Source: Holophagae bacterium | GTDB taxonomy: Bacteria; Acidobacteriota; Holophagae; Acanthopleuribacterales; Acanthopleuribacteraceae | DNA length: 64,000 bases | Reading direction: 5' to 3' | Assembly (NCBI GenBank): GCA_029263455.1 | Contig: JAJCXM010000008.1 | Coordinates: 124,001 to 188,000, forward strand | Part shown: positions 45,492 through 53,786 of the stretch, piece after piece | Numbering within the stretch: the stretch's first letter is position 1 | Layout: every line of letters starts with the position of its first letter | The notes under the pieces: model-generated | The model's database searches: none | What the model saw: only the letters and a program-made list of their open reading frames with translations | Told to the model about the DNA's origin: nothing | Program-made: the position numbers and the translations under genes

Positions 45492-47915
45492 TTATTTCGA
45501 AGCAGGCTCCGAATTCACGTCCGTCGCGCTGGTTTCCGTTAACGGTAGCAAGGTTTGAAGCACGAGATCCAGTTGACTCCTCCACGCCAACCAACCTGGA
45601 CTTGCATGGATCTCACGTTCCATGACCTTGTGTCCGGCCCGCTTAAGTTCGTTGACCAAGTTCTGATGATCACGTGGGTAGTCGTTATCTTGGTCAGGCG
45701 CATCTCGATGGTACGTGCAACGGTCGATCGATAACGCGAGTGGTTTTTTGTTCTCTTTGATCGCCGCCGAGATTAACTTGCGTAGATGGACCTGAAGTTC
45801 AATCGACTGAACCGCCACCGTCCCGATGCTGCCACGGCTGCGTAACGCGGCTAGAAGACTTACGTGCGCGCCCGCGCCCGAACCCATCACACTGCGTAAA
45901 TCGGACCCTTCGCTTAGCCGGTATCGTCGCTCCAGTTCCGGGATGAGCTCGTCAAGTAACATGTCAACATATTGACCCGTTTTTTGACCGCCACTTTCGT
46001 CATAGATTCCGAATCGACCTTCTGTGAAAGGCACAAAGGCAACCACAGCGGGGCGAATACTTTGCTGCATGAGTTTGTCTAACGTCTCTTGCATCTCGAA
46101 ATGTTTGAACGTCGAGGTGCCATGGTTGACGACCAAGAGCGGAAACGCCGACTGCGCTTCCTCGTAGCCATGCGGTAAATAGACGGTCACCGATCGGGCA
46201 GTCTCGCTTCGGTCCTTAACGTCAAAAGACTCAATTTTGCCGGCATGCTCAGGCTGTGCTTGAGCAAAAAATGCAGGTGTCCTCCATCCGCGCATCTTGA
46301 CCTCTGAGCCAGGCCCACTGCTATCAGTGTTACGTGGATCCTTGATCGGTGATTGGTAGTCGACCATGAATCCATAATCCCAACGTGCATCGGCCTCGAT
46401 CGGGTAACCCCGATAGAAAAAACTGCTTCCTGAAACTCGATACATGGTCTCACCTTCAGGGGCCATTGTGCCCATCACGGCCACATCGTCGCCCTCGCCA
46501 ACGTACACGAAGTGGACATACCCTTCATCCTCAATTACGGGCATGCTGGGATGCTCGTCCAAGAATCTCGTGATCAGGTCGGCTTTGTTCTTGGATTGCT
46601 GAAGGCGTACGATAAATGAACGGAACGCTGTGCTTTTCCCGAGATTCGGCATTTCGGAAGTTGAGGCGGACGTTTGTTTTTCAGCCACCACATCAACCGC
46701 TGCAATTTCCCACAGGTTGCGCAGGAAGAAACCACGTGGACCCACCGAAGGCAAGTTGAAGCTCCCTACGTCAAAGACTTGGATTTGGCGCTCATTTTCG
46801 TAGCCAGAAGCGGTGACGTGTCCAACCCGAAGCGAACCGTCCCGACACCAGGTCACCAGCCGCCCATTAACCATAATGGCTTGACCCTTTCCTGGCTTGC
46901 GCGACGTCCAAAGTTTATTGCCAGATTTAGGATCCACGCCAATCAGAAATTGGTTACTGTTGCCGATGATCACGTCGCCGTGCAGGATGGGGACTTGGTA
47001 GGTTTGTTTTAGATCTTTTTGAGCCCAAGCTTCAGAAATCTGCCAGCCGCCCTCGTCATGATTGAGTTCGTAGGTGGCGTAGTTTCCAAAAAAACCGCCA
47101 CGGCATATGAGGAATTGCTTGGCATTCAACTGGGTCAATGCCCCTGTGGCACTGAACCCCTTTTCGTTAACCAGTTGTTTCCATAAGGTCTGTCCGCTTT
47201 TTGGATCGATGCCCATCACATGGCTGGTAGACGAAGCGACGATCATGGGCTGGCCCGCGAAACTCATCAAACGCGGCGATTGATAAAAGACAGCGCCATC
47301 GCCGGCGCACCAAACCTGTCGGCCAGTGTTGGCATCAAAGGCACAAACCATCGATTCGCCCTCACCGCCAACGCCGAGGATGATCTTGTCGTCCAGCGCC
47401 ATTGGCGAGCTGGTAAAACCCCAAGGCGGAGGTTCGATGTTATAGGTCGCGCGCAAGTCTATGCGCCACAGTTCGCGGCCGCTTTTCTTGTCGAGAGCAA
47501 AGAACTGACCCCTGGGACCCAGTGCAAAGAGGCGATCGCCATAACTTAAAGGCGTTGAGAGTGGGCCATCGGCGGAACCTCCGTGACCGACATAGGTATC
47601 ACCAATTCGGTAGCGCCAAATCGATTTCCCAGTCTCTTGCGCCATAGCAACCACATAGTCGTCCTTGCCATCGGAATACATCGTGAACAATTCATCACCG
47701 GCAACGACGATATCCGAATATCCTGAACCCAGCTTCTTGCGCCAGCGGACTTCCAATCCGTAGTCGGACTTTTCGAAAAAGTGGGTGCCCAGCGTCGTGC
47801 CATCCCTGTTCGGCCCCAAATAGCCTGACCACGAGCTGGCTTGAATGGTTTCTTGGCCAAGAACAGCGGCACCGATAAGTAGCAATGAAATGAGGGCCAA
47901 ATTAGGTGTTTTCAT
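45492..47915 (-). CDS. PQQ-like beta-propeller fused to a degenerate enterochelin-esterase-like domain
   Basis: About 807 residues from ATG 47915, preceded by GCGGAG and opening a signal peptide (MKTPNLALISLLLIGAAVLG). Residues ~30-410 are PQQ-type propeller blades (GPLSTPLSYGDRLFALG, GIDPKSGQTLW, GVDPKSGNKLW). Residues ~440-560 look like the early-set domain that precedes Fes/IroE-type esterases. Residues ~565-790 have the alpha/beta esterase fold (VTVYLPHGYEEAQSAFPLLVVNHG, then LDELIPELERRYRL). The nucleophile elbow reads GSGAG (678-682), with Gly where Ser is expected, and the usual GGHxW is replaced by SPGW, so the esterase is probably inactive. Likely a secreted or periplasmic binding protein. 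Confidence 0.72.
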   Translation of the reverse strand: MKTPNLALISLLLIGAAVLGQETIQASSWSGYLGPNRDGTTLGTHFFEKSDYGLEVRWRKKLGSGYSDIVVAGDELFTMYSDGKDDYVVAMAQETGKSIWRYRIGDTYVGHGGSADGPLSTPLSYGDRLFALGPRGQFFALDKKSGRELWRIDLRATYNIEPPPWGFTSSPMALDDKIILGVGGEGESMVCAFDANTGRQVWCAGDGAVFYQSPRLMSFAGQPMIVASSTSHVMGIDPKSGQTLWKQLVNEKGFSATGALTQLNAKQFLICRGGFFGNYATYELNHDEGGWQISEAWAQKDLKQTYQVPILHGDVIIGNSNQFLIGVDPKSGNKLWTSRKPGKGQAIMVNGRLVTWCRDGSLRVGHVTASGYENERQIQVFDVGSFNLPSVGPRGFFLRNLWEIAAVDVVAEKQTSASTSEMPNLGKSTAFRSFIVRLQQSKNKADLITRFLDEHPSMPVIEDEGYVHFVYVGEGDDVAVMGTMAPEGETMYRVSGSSFFYRGYPIEADARWDYGFMVDYQSPIKDPRNTDSSGPGSEVKMRGWRTPAFFAQAQPEHAGKIESFDVKDRSETARSVTVYLPHGYEEAQSAFPLLVVNHGTSTFKHFEMQETLDKLMQQSIRPAVVAFVPFTEGRFGIYDESGGQKTGQYVDMLLDELIPELERRYRLSEGSDLRSVMGSGAGAHVSLLAALRSRGSIGTVAVQSIELQVHLRKLISAAIKENKKPLALSIDRCTYHRDAPDQDNDYPRDHQNLVNELKRAGHKVMEREIHASPGWLAWRSQLDLVLQTLLPLTETSATDVNSEPASK

Positions 47916-48273
47916 AGGTGCTCCGCAGGCTTCGGCTAATGGATAGGGGATATGCGCGAAAAGATTGGTGAGGTTCTTAATAAATACGGGCAACAGCAAG
48001 CACACCGTCAAAAGGTTACAAGTGTAAACATTTGCAACCCCACACATGGAACTGGCTCGTTTCATTCGGGACATATGTCAGACGGTTCGATTTGATCAAC
48101 AAACTAGCGACATAGGTTTTTGTCCCTCCTAAGTAAAAATTCAATGTAGACGTGTCTATGAGTAACGTGCGGCAAACCCCAATCGCAAAAAGGTGGTCGT
48201 GTTCACGTGATCGGTCGCGTGGATAGTTATATTGGGATGTTGGTAATATAAGCGGCTAGATTATGTGTAACGG
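47916..48273. other. intergenic region between divergent genes
   Basis: About 358 bases that must hold the promoters of the PQQ/esterase gene and the phosphoesterase gene. I see no gene and no convincing -35/-10 pair or structure. Confidence 0.4.
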
Positions 48274-48759
48274 GTGGACTCAATGATTATTGCCGGTGAT
48301 ATTGGTGTTATTGCGGACACTCATGGACTAGTCCGTGCAGAAGTGGCGAACGCTTTTGAAGGCTGTGAACTCATTATCCATCTCGGTGATATTGGTAGTC
48401 TGGATGTCATTACCGAGCTAAGAAAAATGGCTCCCGTGGTTGCCGTTAGAGGCAATGTGGACAAAGGTTTGTGGGTAAACGAGTTTCCCGAGTTCGAAGC
48501 AATGGAAATAAACGGTAAGTTCATTTATCTTGTCCACAACATAGCCGATCTGGATTTTGAGCCGAAGGGCAATTTTGATGCTGTTCTATTCGGTCATTCA
48601 CACGTTCCCTGCAACGAGAGGCGCGACGGTGTTCTCTACTTCAATCCTGCCAGCGCGGGTCCACGCCGCTTCAGTTTACCAATCTCGGTCGGCAGGCTCC
48701 GTATCACCGAAATAGGCATCGAAGCTGAGATCAACCAACTCATCCCAGATTCTGTCTAG
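48274..48759 (+). CDS. YfcE-type metallophosphoesterase
   Basis: A 161-residue calcineurin-like phosphoesterase of the YfcE/MJ0936 type. Metal ligands appear in IADTHG, HLGDIG, RGNVDKG, VHN and FGHSHVP. Members hydrolyse phosphodiesters in the cytoplasm; the natural substrate is usually unknown. The reading frame starts with GTG at 48274; the ATG at 48283 is a good alternative. Confidence 0.82.
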   Translation: MDSMIIAGDIGVIADTHGLVRAEVANAFEGCELIIHLGDIGSLDVITELRKMAPVVAVRGNVDKGLWVNEFPEFEAMEINGKFIYLVHNIADLDFEPKGNFDAVLFGHSHVPCNERRDGVLYFNPASAGPRRFSLPISVGRLRITEIGIEAEINQLIPDSV

Positions 48760-48869
48760 CTTGACCATCAAACACGTTTCCAATAAACAAGGTTACGACG
48801 AATGGTTACATAATTACATTAGATGTGAGTTCACCGCGCACCTGGAAAAGTTTAATGAGAATTAACCAA

Positions 48870-49173
48870 ATGGCACGCACACTTGACCAAATATTTGCAT
48901 CCGAGAAGCCCGAAGTTCTTGCTCAAGCTAGGGCTAAAGCGGACGAAATACTGTTCACACTCAACCTCGCGGAATTGCGTGAACGTGTTCAGAAAACACA
49001 GGAGGAGATGGCCCAGGCTTTATGGATTAAGCAACCTACAGTGGCTGGTATGGAAGAGTCGGGGGCGGGATCTGAAATTATCATCGCTTAAGCGATTTGT
49101 TGAAGCGACAGGAGGCAAACTTCGTCTTGATATTGAGCTGCCCGATCATTGGGCCTTATTGAACAATTACTAG
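48870..49173 (+). pseudogene. frameshifted XRE-family helix-turn-helix regulator (HigA/antitoxin type)
   Basis: From ATG 48870 the frame encodes MARTLDQIFASEKPEV and the first half of an XRE domain (LRERVQKTQEEMAQAL, QPTVAGMEES) and then stops early at 49091. The next frame continues exactly where the domain should (RDLKLSSLKRFVEATGGKLRLDIELPD) to the stop at 49173. Removing one G from the GGGGG run at 49061-49065 joins the halves into a normal ~100-residue XRE antitoxin-like protein. No toxin gene is recognisable next to it. A sequencing error in the homopolymer is the alternative. Confidence 0.75.
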
Positions 49174-49306
49174 CGGTTTTGGCCCAGCCCCCACAAAAAT
49201 TACTTGAGAATTCATCGCCTGGCGCGCTTTCTTAGGCTTTCATCCATGCACAAATCGTCACCGCATGTACAACAAGACGATAATTCGATATGCGGGAACG
49301 GCTGAA

Positions 49307-49395
49307 GTGTTCCCCACGGGCGTGGGGGTGAATCGGTGTCCGCCCGGGCGAACATGCTTCTTTGGGCGTGCTCCCCACAACGTGGGCATGAATCG
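49307..49395 (+). CRISPR. two-repeat relic of a type I-E CRISPR array
   Basis: The 29-base sequence at 49307-49335 begins GTGTTCCCCACGGGCGTGGG and ends GGTGAATCG, matching the type I-E repeat consensus (GTGTTCCCC, stem, GTGGGGATGAACCG). A second, diverged 28-base copy lies at 49368-49395 (GTGCTCCCCAC ... GTGGGCATGAATCG). Start-to-start distance is 61 bases, exactly one I-E unit, leaving a 32-base spacer at 49336-49367. No third repeat occurs 61 bases on either side and no cas gene lies in the window. Both copies keep the hairpin stem. Interpreted as a decayed fragment. Confidence 0.75.
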
Positions 49396-49789
49396 ACTGC
49401 GCGACTGTTGTTGGAGAGAAAGCACGAACCCGCACGTAATTTTTTGCGTTGGTTGATGGCAAGTTACGGAGCATCGTCTTGTCTGCGGTCACGGGCCACG
49501 CTTTCCATGGTTTCTTTTTTACTCCGGGAACGCGTCCAAGAGCCTTTCGAAATTAAAAGAATGATATTAGTGGGATATGCTGCCGTGAGGCCACCCTGTC
49601 ACAGGACCTGCCACGTATATTGGGGCGGACTGGCAATTTTCAATCCCCTATTTGTAGGTGGACTAACGACATTGGGAGTTTCTCGCTCGACAAAATTTGT
49701 AAAGGTTGGGGAGTATATGCGGCTGTAGGTAAAAAAGGAGGGAAATCACTATCTCGTTGAAGCTAACGTCTAGGCGGGTTCGACATCTT
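49396..49789. other. gene-free stretch between CRISPR relic and toxin
   Basis: No frame with family resemblance or a ribosome site is visible. It is probably decayed mobile DNA, given the neighbours. Confidence 0.4.
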
Positions 49790-50209
49790 TCATATGTGAA
49801 AATCGAGAATGTCTTGTAGCCTAGGATTTACGCAACATGTCCCGTTAATTTTACTAAGAGCCTGAACACATCGATCTCCCAACGGAAAAGAGAGCTGCAG
49901 AAGATCATAAAAAAGCGCAACAGGAACAAGAGGATGGTTTCCAATGCTGCGCAGCAGTAGCGCCCGCAGTATTCGGATGGTAAAAGCGTCCTCTTCGTAT
50001 GCGGGGATGTAACTCGTAAGTGCAACCAGCTCCCTTGTTCGTTCGACTCGACCGGAACGTCTCATTCTCGGGAAGTCTGATAGTTTTTCGGCCTTTGCGT
50101 TGATGTCATCCTTGATGCGTTGTGCTGCATCCGGATTATCGTCAGATATGTAATCTACTATCGCCAAAACGTCGGCGCGAGCCAGCTCCAGCCACACCAA
50201 TTCAGGCAC
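49790..50209 (-). CDS. ParE/RelE-family toxin, frameshifted near its C-terminus
   Basis: The frame from GTG 50209 (overlapping the antitoxin stop by eight bases) encodes PELVWLELARADVLAIVDYI and continues through the ParE/RelE fold to AFTIRILRAL. There the family normally continues with HAAxxWP. In this frame the sequence runs on into ~50 unrelated residues to 49790. In the next frame AAQHW follows directly, so one base appears lost near 49957-49960, removing the true C-terminus. Toxins of this group block DNA gyrase or cleave mRNA. Loss of the last strand probably inactivates it, which fits the decayed surroundings. Confidence 0.7.
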   Translation of the reverse strand: MPELVWLELARADVLAIVDYISDDNPDAAQRIKDDINAKAEKLSDFPRMRRSGRVERTRELVALTSYIPAYEEDAFTIRILRALLLRSIGNHPLVPVALFYDLLQLSFPLGDRCVQALSKINGTCCVNPRLQDILDFHI

Positions 50210-50495
50210 GGCGGTGCTTTTTGTCGATGATGGCTTGAGCCTCATCCATTACTTGTTTATGCGATACGGTAGGTCGCATGTCCGCCAATGCCTCTTTCAC
50301 CTTTTCACGGAACCAAGCGTCATGAGCTTCTGGATTGGCTGTCAGTCCGATAGGCAAACCGCCTTCTTTAGTTATGCGAGTCAACAAAATACGGACTGCG
50401 TCTGATACTGTCAGGCCGAAGCTCGCGAGCTTTTCTGTTGCATCCGCCTTCAGTTCGTCGTCGACGCGAACGTGCAGCATTGATGTGTGAGCCAT
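50202..50495 (-). CDS. RelB/DinJ-family antitoxin
   Basis: A 97-residue antitoxin with an N-terminal ribbon-helix-helix (MLHVRVDDELKADATEKLASFGLTVSDAVRILL) followed by a toxin-binding tail ending in AQAIIDKKHRRA. It starts at ATG 50495 after AGGAGAACC and overlaps the toxin gene, the classical order. It would neutralise the toxin and repress the operon. It appears intact while its toxin does not. Confidence 0.85.
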   Translation of the reverse strand: MAHTSMLHVRVDDELKADATEKLASFGLTVSDAVRILLTRITKEGGLPIGLTANPEAHDAWFREKVKEALADMRPTVSHKQVMDEAQAIIDKKHRRA

Positions 50496-50790
50496 GTTTG
50501 GTTCTCCTGTTTTCTTTTACTGACCCAATATGTATCTCAATTGAGATACAGTCATGTTGTTAGCGCTTCGCAGACCGTTGAACGGCCTATTTTTTGACTG
50601 CTTGGCAATCTCTGTAGCGCCGACGTAAGTTGAAAAGTGATTGAAGACCGCCGATTGCAAGGCATAACGAGCATCCATGTTTCGACAGAAGGACAGGAAA
50701 TCCCAAACCAAAGTCAGCATCATCCATTCAGTCAGTCAGGCGCAACACCAAATCGGCGACCTCGTCGAGATCAAACGACGTAAACGTACA

Positions 50791-50880
50791 TCGTCATCAA
50801 ACAAGAAAGCCTGCTTACGACGACATAGCTTAAGCGGAGGCGGGACGAATGGTGCGGTTCATGACTTGTTACGCCTGCCC
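50791..50880. repeat. decayed repeat, copy A
   Basis: These 90 bases align without gaps to 57611-57700, with about 70 identical positions counted by eye. On the minus strand both copies share a frame reading KQAFLFDDDV preceded by PP-x-x-K, suggesting a common decayed coding sequence. The family was not recognised. Confidence 0.6.
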
Positions 50881-51125
50881 GACCAGATGTGACTTAAGAC
50901 GACAAATTCGTGCCATATGTGCCTCCTCAAAGAATTATGATGATTAGTGTTACTTGAACCAAGGGATCTATGAACCCATAAATCAAGATGAAGCTGGTCG
51001 CCTTTTTATGGTCACGGCAGTAAAAAATGGGCGACAGACTCGTCTCACGACAGCGTGTCCCTAAAAAACCGTGACAGGTTAGCTATAGATTTAGCCCAGG
51101 CATGTAATATGGATATCGAAACGGA

Positions 51126-53312
51126 TTATTGTTGTGCAATAAAGGTGTCTTCCAGCGATTTGATCCCACGATTTCGTTTGATCTCTTTGATAGCAAGATT
51201 TAGATGATGATGAAGTTGATGTTCTTTTGTAGCCACAGCAATTGCATAATTCTCCGATTTTGGGCCCTGAAAATTTAGGGGGTAGTCATCTTCTCTAATC
51301 TGAAGCACTCGATAAATGTTTCCCTGGTCGCGGTTGCGTTTTCTCAGATAGGGGCTGTCTGCTAGTATCACCTTAATCGTGCCGCTGTTTAGGTCGACGA
51401 ACATTTTGTCAAGCACACCCTTGCCAGAATACGCTTCGACATTACCTGGCACCAAGAACTGCGCGACGTCAAAATTTGTTGTATTTTCTTGGGCACCGAC
51501 TCTTAGATTGCTGTGCGTCAATTCTGCGATAGAGTTCAGTTCGGTGCTGGGGAGGAATAGAACTGCCTGTGTGGTGGATAAGTAGGGTTCTGTGAATTTT
51601 ATTCCATAAAGACGTTCGCGTTCTCTTGTGCTTGAAATACCGGAGATAATGAAATCGACGCACTGACCCTCGTCGCTTGCCGTCAAGCTCAGTAGGTCGC
51701 TCCACTGACGTTTTTCAATGATGGGCTCGCTATTAATGGTCACCCCAAAACTCTCACTCCAGTAGTGGCAAATTCCCCTAACTAATTCGACATCAAGCCC
51801 TGTCCATCGATCCGTTGCATCATCGAAAAAAGCAAAAATCCCTTCCGATTGCGTCCCAGATATTCCAATCCGCACGACCCTCTCGCGTTTTATGCGCTCG
51901 AGACGATCTCGGTAGAGTTTGAAATTAGACCAATTACTCCAACGCGTTTTTCGATTCTTGGGGCTAATACCGCGCACCCTCCAGTTGATTTTGCATTCGT
52001 CGTCGCGCAGTTCAATGAGTTGCTTAAGGTCATCGCCAGAATACCGGAGAAAATCGTGTCCGGCTGATTTAATCAAAGATTTATCGCCACTCTCAAATTG
52101 AATTTCATAGTGATCAGATGATTCAATTTGGGTTTTCCACTTGAGAACAACGTTGCTGGAAATGATCGTTTCTTTGTTTTTGGGCGTTGTCAATTCGGGC
52201 GGCGGAGCGCCGCGAAAAAACAAGAAATAAAGTAAACCAACTGTGCATGCAGCAATAGCTGTTGATATATGAGCGATTCGGAATGGACGGAAACGGTCAG
52301 TTCGTCTGCGGTTGTGATTAAATTCCTTTTCGGACTGATCGCTGTTTTTGGTTGGTGTATTTAGCTCGCGGTAGCGTTTGTCCCGACGGGCCAGCTCGTT
52401 TGAGGCCTTCTGGCTCATTTCAACGCTATCTGATTCACGGAGTTCGATAAGCTTTAGAAAAGCCGCTTTTTCCTTAGCCGCACTTGTACTTTCTAGGTGG
52501 CTGACAAGGCTTTCAAATGCAGCTGATCGGAGTTCAGAAATACTAGATACCAATCCTGTTAGAAGCGCTGGATCAAGTTTAGCTGGTCGGACATTAGGGT
52601 TTTTAGAAACAATTAGTTCCGTCTCTGAATTCAAACCACTGTATTGCGGGTTCTGTTCTCTAAGCTCGCTTTGTAAGTAAGCCGCAAGCTCATGGATTGT
52701 GACATGTCCATCGTTATCTCGATCCGCAAGTCCTAGCTTAATCCCGGAAACGAGTTTGTGCGTGAATATACCCATTACTTCGCCGTCGTCAACTTTGTGT
52801 TCTCTTGACGTTGAAGTCTCGGTTGTCGAAGTGAGAAGGTGGAAACCACCAGAATGGGCAGCTAATTCATCTCCGAATGTTCCTCGTAGGCCCAGTCCAG
52901 ACATTCCAGCTGCGCCACTGTAGCAACAGTCCAAAATCACGACGTGATTATCACACCGTGAGTTGCGGATCATGGTGTGTATGGAACGATAGTCAAGCGC
53001 CGTGCCTGCTAGTAACCCTGGGTCCGTCTCAATAGTGGCAAGAAACAAATGACCATCTATGTCCAATTTGCCGTGGCCAGAATAGTAAACAAGAGATACG
53101 TCGCCCGGAACTAGATCTCTGAAATGACGAGCCAGTTTGTGACGGACCTCAGAAGCGTCTTCGTCAATTAATTCAACTATTTTTGTAAAATGCCCATATT
53201 TTTTGTCTCGTAATAAATTCCCAAATTGACGAACATCATTCTTGGTACCCTTAAGCAACGGGAGAGACGAACCAAAAATCCCGTTTCCAATAAGAAGTGC
53301 ATGGCGTTTCAT
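51126..53312 (-). CDS. transmembrane caspase-family protease with EF-hand loop and C-terminal amino-acid-binding (SBP_bac_3) domain
   Basis: A 728-residue protein. Residues 1-235 form a caspase (peptidase C14) domain with catalytic His80 in YYSGHG and Cys130 in LDCCYSG. Residues 197-208 (DRDNDGHVTIHE) are a canonical EF-hand calcium loop inside the C-terminal part of the protease. A helical linker (250-340) and a basic stretch lead to one transmembrane helix (~348-366). An extracytoplasmic beta-sandwich follows (~370-465), then a type 3 solute-binding domain of the amino-acid/PBPe kind (~478-725: VVRIGISG, FFDDATDRWTGLDVELV, GISSTRERER, FTEPYLSTTQAVLF). No signal peptide is present, so the caspase is cytoplasmic and the sensor periplasmic. 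It overlaps the EACC1 gene by four bases. Probably a ligand-triggered conflict or cell-death effector; the target is unknown. Confidence 0.85.
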   Translation of the reverse strand: MKRHALLIGNGIFGSSLPLLKGTKNDVRQFGNLLRDKKYGHFTKIVELIDEDASEVRHKLARHFRDLVPGDVSLVYYSGHGKLDIDGHLFLATIETDPGLLAGTALDYRSIHTMIRNSRCDNHVVILDCCYSGAAGMSGLGLRGTFGDELAAHSGGFHLLTSTTETSTSREHKVDDGEVMGIFTHKLVSGIKLGLADRDNDGHVTIHELAAYLQSELREQNPQYSGLNSETELIVSKNPNVRPAKLDPALLTGLVSSISELRSAAFESLVSHLESTSAAKEKAAFLKLIELRESDSVEMSQKASNELARRDKRYRELNTPTKNSDQSEKEFNHNRRRTDRFRPFRIAHISTAIAACTVGLLYFLFFRGAPPPELTTPKNKETIISSNVVLKWKTQIESSDHYEIQFESGDKSLIKSAGHDFLRYSGDDLKQLIELRDDECKINWRVRGISPKNRKTRWSNWSNFKLYRDRLERIKRERVVRIGISGTQSEGIFAFFDDATDRWTGLDVELVRGICHYWSESFGVTINSEPIIEKRQWSDLLSLTASDEGQCVDFIISGISSTRERERLYGIKFTEPYLSTTQAVLFLPSTELNSIAELTHSNLRVGAQENTTNFDVAQFLVPGNVEAYSGKGVLDKMFVDLNSGTIKVILADSPYLRKRNRDQGNIYRVLQIREDDYPLNFQGPKSENYAIAVATKEHQLHHHLNLAIKEIKRNRGIKSLEDTFIAQQ

Positions 53313-53677
53313 GTTAGGTCTGGTCTAACGAATGACTCGAGAAGCTTAACTGTGGTTTGGATCTCGTTCGGGCTTAGATTTTTCGAACTTATGGAAACCC
53401 GGTCTCCGCGGCTGGAAACAACTTCAAACGATATCTCCTTGGATCTCGCGAAGAAGTTGCCCAATACGTTGACTAGGGCGACAACAGCACCGCTGGACAG
53501 AACACTCACGATGATCTGGCCCATGATGGCTGGGTCGCCTCGTTCGCCTGGGTTTACTGGGTTTTCAGGTTGGATTATTTCAAGGCCCGAAATGCGATTC
53601 AACATCAGCGACCCGTCGGTTTTGAATTGATTTTGAAGTTGTGGATGGGCAGGAGAGATAGCTGTGAGTTTTAACAT
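53309..53677 (-). CDS. EACC1-like effector-associated membrane protein
   Basis: A 122-residue protein resembling effector-associated constant component 1 (EACC1) of the NTP-dependent and caspase-containing conflict systems described by the Aravind group. After ~45 N-terminal residues comes ERGDPAIMGQIIVSVL, leading into a hydrophobic segment (SSGAVVALVNVLGNFF), then a short beta domain (EISFEVVSSRGDRVSISS). It is the first gene of the pair and its stop overlaps the caspase start (ATGA), so the two are made together. EACC1 is thought to link effectors to the membrane or to regulate them; its biochemical role is not established. Confidence 0.7.
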   Translation of the reverse strand: MLKLTAISPAHPQLQNQFKTDGSLMLNRISGLEIIQPENPVNPGERGDPAIMGQIIVSVLSSGAVVALVNVLGNFFARSKEISFEVVSSRGDRVSISSKNLSPNEIQTTVKLLESFVRPDLT

Positions 53678-53770
53678 CTTGCCTACTCTTTATGTGTTTG
53701 CGGATTTTTTAATAGCTCCCACCTTACTCCTCATGATTTGTATTAAGGAGTTACAATTATCTCGAAAAAT

Positions 53771-53786
53771 TGTGATTTTTGTCACA
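53771..53786. promoter_or_regulatory. CRP/FNR-family-like palindrome upstream of the EACC1-caspase operon
   Basis: TGTGATTTTTGTCACA matches the CRP consensus TGTGA-N6-TCACA in all ten defined bases. It lies 94-109 bases upstream of the EACC1 start, inside an AT-rich promoter-like region. The regulator is inferred; no crp-like gene is in the window. Confidence 0.5.

Noticed and set aside
49232-49492. Short proteins on both strands across the CRISPR relic (for example frames reading VFPTGVGVNR)
   Set aside because: Such peptides are well-known artefacts of translating type I-E repeats; there is no ribosome site or family match beyond that.
50517-50723. 68-residue minus-strand frame upstream of the antitoxin
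   Set aside because: No ribosome site, no recognisable domain, and it lies in decayed DNA next to repeat copy A.
48825-53700. cas genes accompanying the CRISPR relic
   Set aside because: All substantial reading frames in the island have other assignments; none shows Cas3, Cascade, Cas1 or Cas2 motifs.
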